Assembly: GCF_000316115.1 (NCBI RefSeq) | Contig: NZ_JH993797.1 | Span: forward strand, 7,351,961 to 7,415,960 | Origin: Leptolyngbya sp. PCC 7375 | Lineage (GTDB): Bacteria; Cyanobacteriota; Cyanobacteriia; Phormidesmidales; Phormidesmidaceae | Direction: 5' to 3' | Length of the DNA: 64,000 bases | Shown here: positions 60,755 to 64,000 of the stretch, piece after piece | How positions within the stretch are numbered: the stretch's first letter is position 1 | Layout: each line of letters opens with the position of its first letter | The notes under the pieces: generated by a model | What the model was told of the DNA's origin: nothing | Databases searched by the model: none | What the model saw: the letters and a program-made list of their open reading frames with translations, nothing else | Made by a program: the position numbers and the translations under genes

Positions 60755-61335
60755 AGGCCATATTTGCGAAAGAGAGAATGAGATTAAAGTGAGACTCTAG
60801 CATGAGCTTGAAGCTCCACGTAATCTGCAACAAGATTGCCCTAACGTTCGCGCAGCGTCTCCGTAGGAGTTATAAGCCATGCACCTTTGTAAAAACTCTT
60901 GAGGCAATGCAGTAGAACACAAGTTCAAATAGCATTGACACCTCGGATAGTCGGTTAAATCCACTTTGGCTTCCACTCATTCTCAATCAGAAATATATTC
61001 GTGAATAACAAAGAGAGAATCATCCTGGACAACGACAAGATGAGAGATTTGTATTGACAAAAATTGAAAGACTTCTTGGAGGAAAATACCGAAAACCACT
61101 TGACACGTTCACGACTTCATAGCGAGGAGCTGAGCGGCGGTCTAGGTTTTAGCATCAATACCTAGATTATTCGCTCCGTCCGCTCCTGCGCAGGGTTAGG
61201 TGTGTAGCGCCGCTGTCTGCTAGTCCAACTACCTCTACGCTGCGGTTCTGATAATTGAGAACTAACGGGATGCGGGGCAAACTATCAAACTCATTTTGGG
61301 ATGAGTCAGTCGTTGAGTATCTGAAGCGCATCTTA
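60755..61335. other. Gene-free stretch with a long imperfect hairpin
   Basis: At 61125-61187 AGGAGC..GAGCGG.GG and TCTAGGT pair with ACCTAGA and CCG.CCGCTCCT in an imperfect 60-base hairpin. No gene is seen on either strand. Confidence 0.5.
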
Positions 61336-61548
61336 CTATTCTAGTGGCTCAGTAGCTGCCATAGTCTGCATTAAAATAGCCCCTGCACCAAAAGCATTGT
61401 AAGGGGTAGGCAAATAGTAGGTTTTGAAGGGCTCGAACGGTGAAATATTCATACCACTACAGAGGTCAGCCGCTAGAAGCCTTACTAGCTCTAGTTTTTC
61501 TGACTCTGGCAACTGCCTAAGTGTAGGTAAAAGATCCGCTAAAGTCAT
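61336..61548 (-). CDS. Small protein of unknown function
   Basis: About 70 aa (MTLADLLPTLRQLPESEKLE, then FEPFKTYYLPTPYNAFGAG). The first 30 residues resemble small antitoxin-like proteins (L-P-x-x-E-K-x-x-L-V-x-x-L), but no toxin gene is adjacent. This kind of small protein is common in cyanobacteria. Confidence 0.55.
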   Translation of the reverse strand: MTLADLLPTLRQLPESEKLELVRLLAADLCSGMNISPFEPFKTYYLPTPYNAFGAGAILMQTMAATEPLE

Positions 61549-61683
61549 ATACAAGCCTCAATGGATTAGCCTATACCTTTAGCATAGTGTAGCTGAAGCA
61601 AGTCAGTGTTGACCTTGATGTTAGATCACCTATTTTTGGGGATGAACATCTTTCTCGAAGTAGTCGTGTCAAAACTGGAATCG

Positions 61684-62145
61684 TTACTGCTCTATTAATG
61701 GGCTAAACCACTTCACCACAAGATTTTTGATGATTTCATATCCCCCATCCTTGTAAATAGCTGCAACAATTGCCTCAAATGTTTCTGCTAAAGCTAAAGA
61801 CTGTTCATGGACTCCAATACTTCGTTCTCCAATACCAACAATTGGAGTTATTTCCATTGCTCGAAGCATTGCACTCAAACTCTCTTCCTTCTCTAATTTT
61901 TCTTTCTTCTGCGTAATGCTACCGCGAGTCGAATATCCTTTCTGAATTAACAAATCTGTCAAAATTGCCTTAAGAACAGCATCTCCAAGTGTGCGAAAAA
62001 TTTCTTGGTCCTCACACTGTTTCCCTTTTTGTCGTTGCTCTTGAGCTGCAGCTTTGCGAGTAAGGGCTTGAAGGAGTAATCCCTGATCTAAAAAAAGATA
62101 TCCCAAACGAATTTCAATAGTCCTAAGTTCTTCAGGAGTAATCAT
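61684..62145 (-). CDS. RNase III-like protein with altered active-site residues
   Basis: A 153-aa RNase III domain without a dsRNA-binding domain. The signature helix reads EIFRTLGDAVLKAIL: the glycine-aspartate (D55) is kept, but the first acidic residue of the usual L-E-F-L-G-D is R51. The second motif reads LAETFEAIVAAIYKDGG, with E121 where D is usual and E124 kept. Residues 75-90 form a basic helix. It may be a weak, specialised or structural relative (compare Mini-III). It stands alone. Confidence 0.72.
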   Translation of the reverse strand: MITPEELRTIEIRLGYLFLDQGLLLQALTRKAAAQEQRQKGKQCEDQEIFRTLGDAVLKAILTDLLIQKGYSTRGSITQKKEKLEKEESLSAMLRAMEITPIVGIGERSIGVHEQSLALAETFEAIVAAIYKDGGYEIIKNLVVKWFSPLIEQ

Positions 62146-62497
62146 AATGAACGTTGAGAAACCGCTTCACAAATAACCTCAAAATATTGTTCTACAAATA
62201 ACCTTGAGGCTGGCCGACTTTGAACTCTTACAGAGTAGCTCATAGCACTGCCCTCACCAAAAGTTAGAGCCGCATAACAATATATTAGATCTACTTTGTC
62301 AGTCTATCCGCCCCCATAGGCGTACTATATTGCAAGCTCGCAGTCTATCCACCCAAATTAGGCAGATAGACTGAAAACTGTCCATATAGTACGCCCATAT
62401 TGGGTGGATAGATGGATAATTTCAGTCTATCTACCAGTCAAGCACTGTAGAAGCCCACAAAAATGCGTAACAAATGATACATGTATTGCTTATGAGG
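62146..62497. other. Gene-free segment with nested inverted repeats
   Basis: The region 62300-62435 has CAGTCTATCC three times in both orientations and GGCGTACTATAT with ATATAGTACGCC; CTATCCACCCAA pairs with TTGGGTGGATAG. No gene is seen. Confidence 0.6.
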
Positions 62498-62776
62498 CTA
62501 CGTCATCTCGAATGTCTGTATCGATGGGTGAAATATCTGCCATTTTTGACAGTTAAACCAGTAAAATGAGCATTTTTGACCAAAAAGGTGAAGATTAGCT
62601 AGGGCTATGCGATCGCATCTGCTCAGGTGCGATCGCCACACCGCTGCTTTAACATCAATAGCCTGAATAAAGCCATCTTTGCCATCCATATAGGTCTTGA
62701 TATCGGTGGGATGTGCTTTGACTAATTGACGAATACAACCCATGGTGTATTTGCGGCGCAAATCGGCTGAGGACAT
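62498..62776 (-). CDS. Uncertain small reading frame
   Basis: About 92 aa from MSSADLRRKYTMGCIRQLVK. HIP1 sites lie within it and the ending (FYWFNCQKWQIFHP) is rich in aromatic residues. It resembles nothing I recognise and may be the relic of a larger gene. Confidence 0.3.
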   Translation of the reverse strand: MSSADLRRKYTMGCIRQLVKAHPTDIKTYMDGKDGFIQAIDVKAAVWRSHLSRCDRIALANLHLFGQKCSFYWFNCQKWQIFHPSIQTFEMT

Positions 62777-62870
62777 CACGTTGCCCCAAGAAAAAGTACA
62801 TAAATGACGGTGGAATGGGCATTTGAAAGTCCGACAGACTGCTAGGAGGGCTTTAAGATCTGATGCAAAA

Positions 62871-63770
62871 CTACCCTCTCGTATATTTGGCCAAGTCTTT
62901 GCGCGGCGAGTAGCCGAACTTGCGGGAATACTCGCGACTGAACTGTGTGGAGCTTTCATAGCCTACTTCGAACGCAGCACTGGAAACGCTATGTGTACCA
63001 TTCATCAACAAGTGGCGGGCTTTGAGGAGCCTAAGTTCTTTCTGATATTGCAATGGCGTCGTCGCTGTAAGCGCCTTGAAATGCTCGTGAAAGGATGATG
63101 GGCTTAGCCCGGCGATACTCGCTAGCTCTGCCACGGTGAGAGATGTGGCGTAGTCTTCCTTAATGTGGGCGATCGCCTTCGCTATACGGTCAGCATGGCT
63201 CCCACGTCGCAACAACTGGCGCAGCATGCCGCCATGCTGTGCTAGGAGCAGTCGGAAATGGATTTCGCGCAGGACAAGCGGTTGCATTACCTTTGCTTCG
63301 AACGGTTTATCGATCAAATTGATGAACCGCTCCATTGCATCCATCAGGGCCTCATCGGTCTTGCCAACGTTGAATGCCCGAGCCTGCTCCTCTTCGATTT
63401 CAATGGTGCTGATCTCGTCGTACAGGCTGCGCACTATATCCATATCAATTTCCAATACAAGCGCAACGTAAGGCTTCATCTTAGTTGCCTCGGTCACGCG
63501 TGAGATGACTGGCAGTTGATGGCTGACAATCAGAGACTCGCCCGCCGTGAAACTTACTTGGCGTGCACCCACATGAGTTTCCTTTCGTCCCTGGAGAATG
63601 AGGCAGAGCAGGGGATTGTAAAGCGTCGCCTCCAGCATTGTAGGTTTGCGGCTGCGCAGAATTGAAAGTCCATCCAGACCTGTAGCATAAAACTCCAAGT
63701 TTGCCTGGGAGCAATTTGCCTGACGGTCTGCATAAGCACAAACATGGGCAATGAGATCTGGGGTCTGCAT
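62871..63770 (-). CDS. AraC-family transcription regulator
   Basis: About 299 aa from MQTPDLIAHVCAYADRQ at 63770, preceded by AAGGAGG five bases upstream. The N-terminal cupin-like domain (YNPLLCLILQGRKETHVGA, then AGESLIVSHQLPVISRV) is the AraC_N type. The C-terminal part has two helix-turn-helices: LTVAELASIAGLSPSSFHEH and SVSSAAFEVGYESSTQFSRE, ending in the family mark YSRKFGYSPRKDL. The gene it controls is not evident here. Confidence 0.9.
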   Translation of the reverse strand: MQTPDLIAHVCAYADRQANCSQANLEFYATGLDGLSILRSRKPTMLEATLYNPLLCLILQGRKETHVGARQVSFTAGESLIVSHQLPVISRVTEATKMKPYVALVLEIDMDIVRSLYDEISTIEIEEEQARAFNVGKTDEALMDAMERFINLIDKPFEAKVMQPLVLREIHFRLLLAQHGGMLRQLLRRGSHADRIAKAIAHIKEDYATSLTVAELASIAGLSPSSFHEHFKALTATTPLQYQKELRLLKARHLLMNGTHSVSSAAFEVGYESSTQFSREYSRKFGYSPRKDLAKYTRG

Positions 63771-63855
63771 CAAAGCCTCCTTTTCCATCTAAAGGCCACA
63801 TAGATCAAGATACTCATAGAGGTCATCAAAAAAACAATGAATCGGAGGATTAGGC

Positions 63856-64000
63856 CTGACTGCCTGACACAAATCCTGTAACCCAGAATCCATAAGGATC
63901 GACAAGGAAATGGGCAGAGGGCATGCAAAGCTGAAGATACCAAACCATCAGCGTGATATGCATGTCAGCCTCTACCCAACTGTATGATCAATTGTTGCCC
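63856..64000 (+). mobile_element. Left end of a second IS4-type copy, inverted (runs off the right edge)
   Basis: CTGACTGCCTGACACAAATC and the 145 bases to the window end equal the reverse complement of 55036-55180. The transposase ATG is at 63962, so the copy points outwards on the plus strand. Confidence 0.88.
63962..64000 (+). CDS. IS4-type transposase, first codons only
   Basis: MSASTQLYDQLLP reaches the window edge, identical to the start of the interrupted copy at 55074. Whether this copy is intact cannot be seen. Confidence 0.75.
   Translation, partial: MSASTQLYDQLLP

Noticed and set aside
1..64000. Search for tRNA or rRNA genes
   Set aside because: I noticed no tRNA cloverleaf with the usual GGTTCGA loop and no rRNA segment. 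Reading by eye could miss one.

Overview
The window is cyanobacterial DNA. The HIP1 octamer GCGATCGC recurs throughout, and many proteins are of cyanobacterial type (YlqD, TPS-type haemagglutinins, pentapeptide and TPR proteins). GC content and codon use shift between blocks, and mobile DNA is dense, so this reads as an accessory stretch of a large, probably filamentous or Leptolyngbya/Acaryochloris-like genome. The genus cannot be fixed from the sequence alone.

Block 1 (1-15.1 kb) is a minus-strand phage head and packaging module: small terminase, large terminase, PD-(D/E)XK exonuclease, a SWIM-like zinc protein, two paralogous small proteins, portal, scaffold, P22-type coat and the start of an HU-like protein at the left edge. 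It is split by plus-strand cargo: a membrane-anchored pentapeptide-repeat protein and a 1475-aa TPS exoprotein with 180-bp repeats. Block 2 (15.6-19.3 kb) pairs a tyrosinase with a secreted multicopper oxidase. Block 3 (19.6-34.5 kb) looks like a defence or mobile island: NYN/LOTUS protein, NucS-like nuclease, a STAND-like NTPase with about 15 TPRs, a cluster of small phage-like genes around an orphan amino-methyltransferase, and a second membrane NTPase-TPR gene broken by a single-base insertion.

Block 4 (34.5-41 kb) is insertion and decay: an IS inside a small lipoprotein gene, an IS110-like element with structured flanks, the chromosomal gene ylqD, then gene-poor DNA holding a deleted relic of the same phage head region and a transposase relic. 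Block 5 (41-51.5 kb) is more chromosomal: AlkC-like glycosylase, AAA ATPase, a NarL/DesK two-component pair, an internally deleted NDH-2 gene, DoxX with an OmpR-type two-component pair, and rsgA.

Block 6 (51.8-64 kb) contains a three-level nest: a membrane protein gene is split by an IS4-type element with a 9-bp target duplication, and that element is split by an IS110 element. Further right are an S10 peptidase, a type II restriction-modification system with a controller protein, an RNase III-like protein with altered active-site residues, an AraC regulator, and the start of a second, inverted copy of the same IS4-type element at the right edge.

The strongest observations are the nested insertions, which excise in silico to restore reading frames; the phage-head relic; the four-copy intergenic motif near GAGTCGATGTAGG; the two NTPase-TPR proteins bracketing a phage-like cluster; and the structured non-coding flanks of the IS110 elements, which are candidate guide RNAs.
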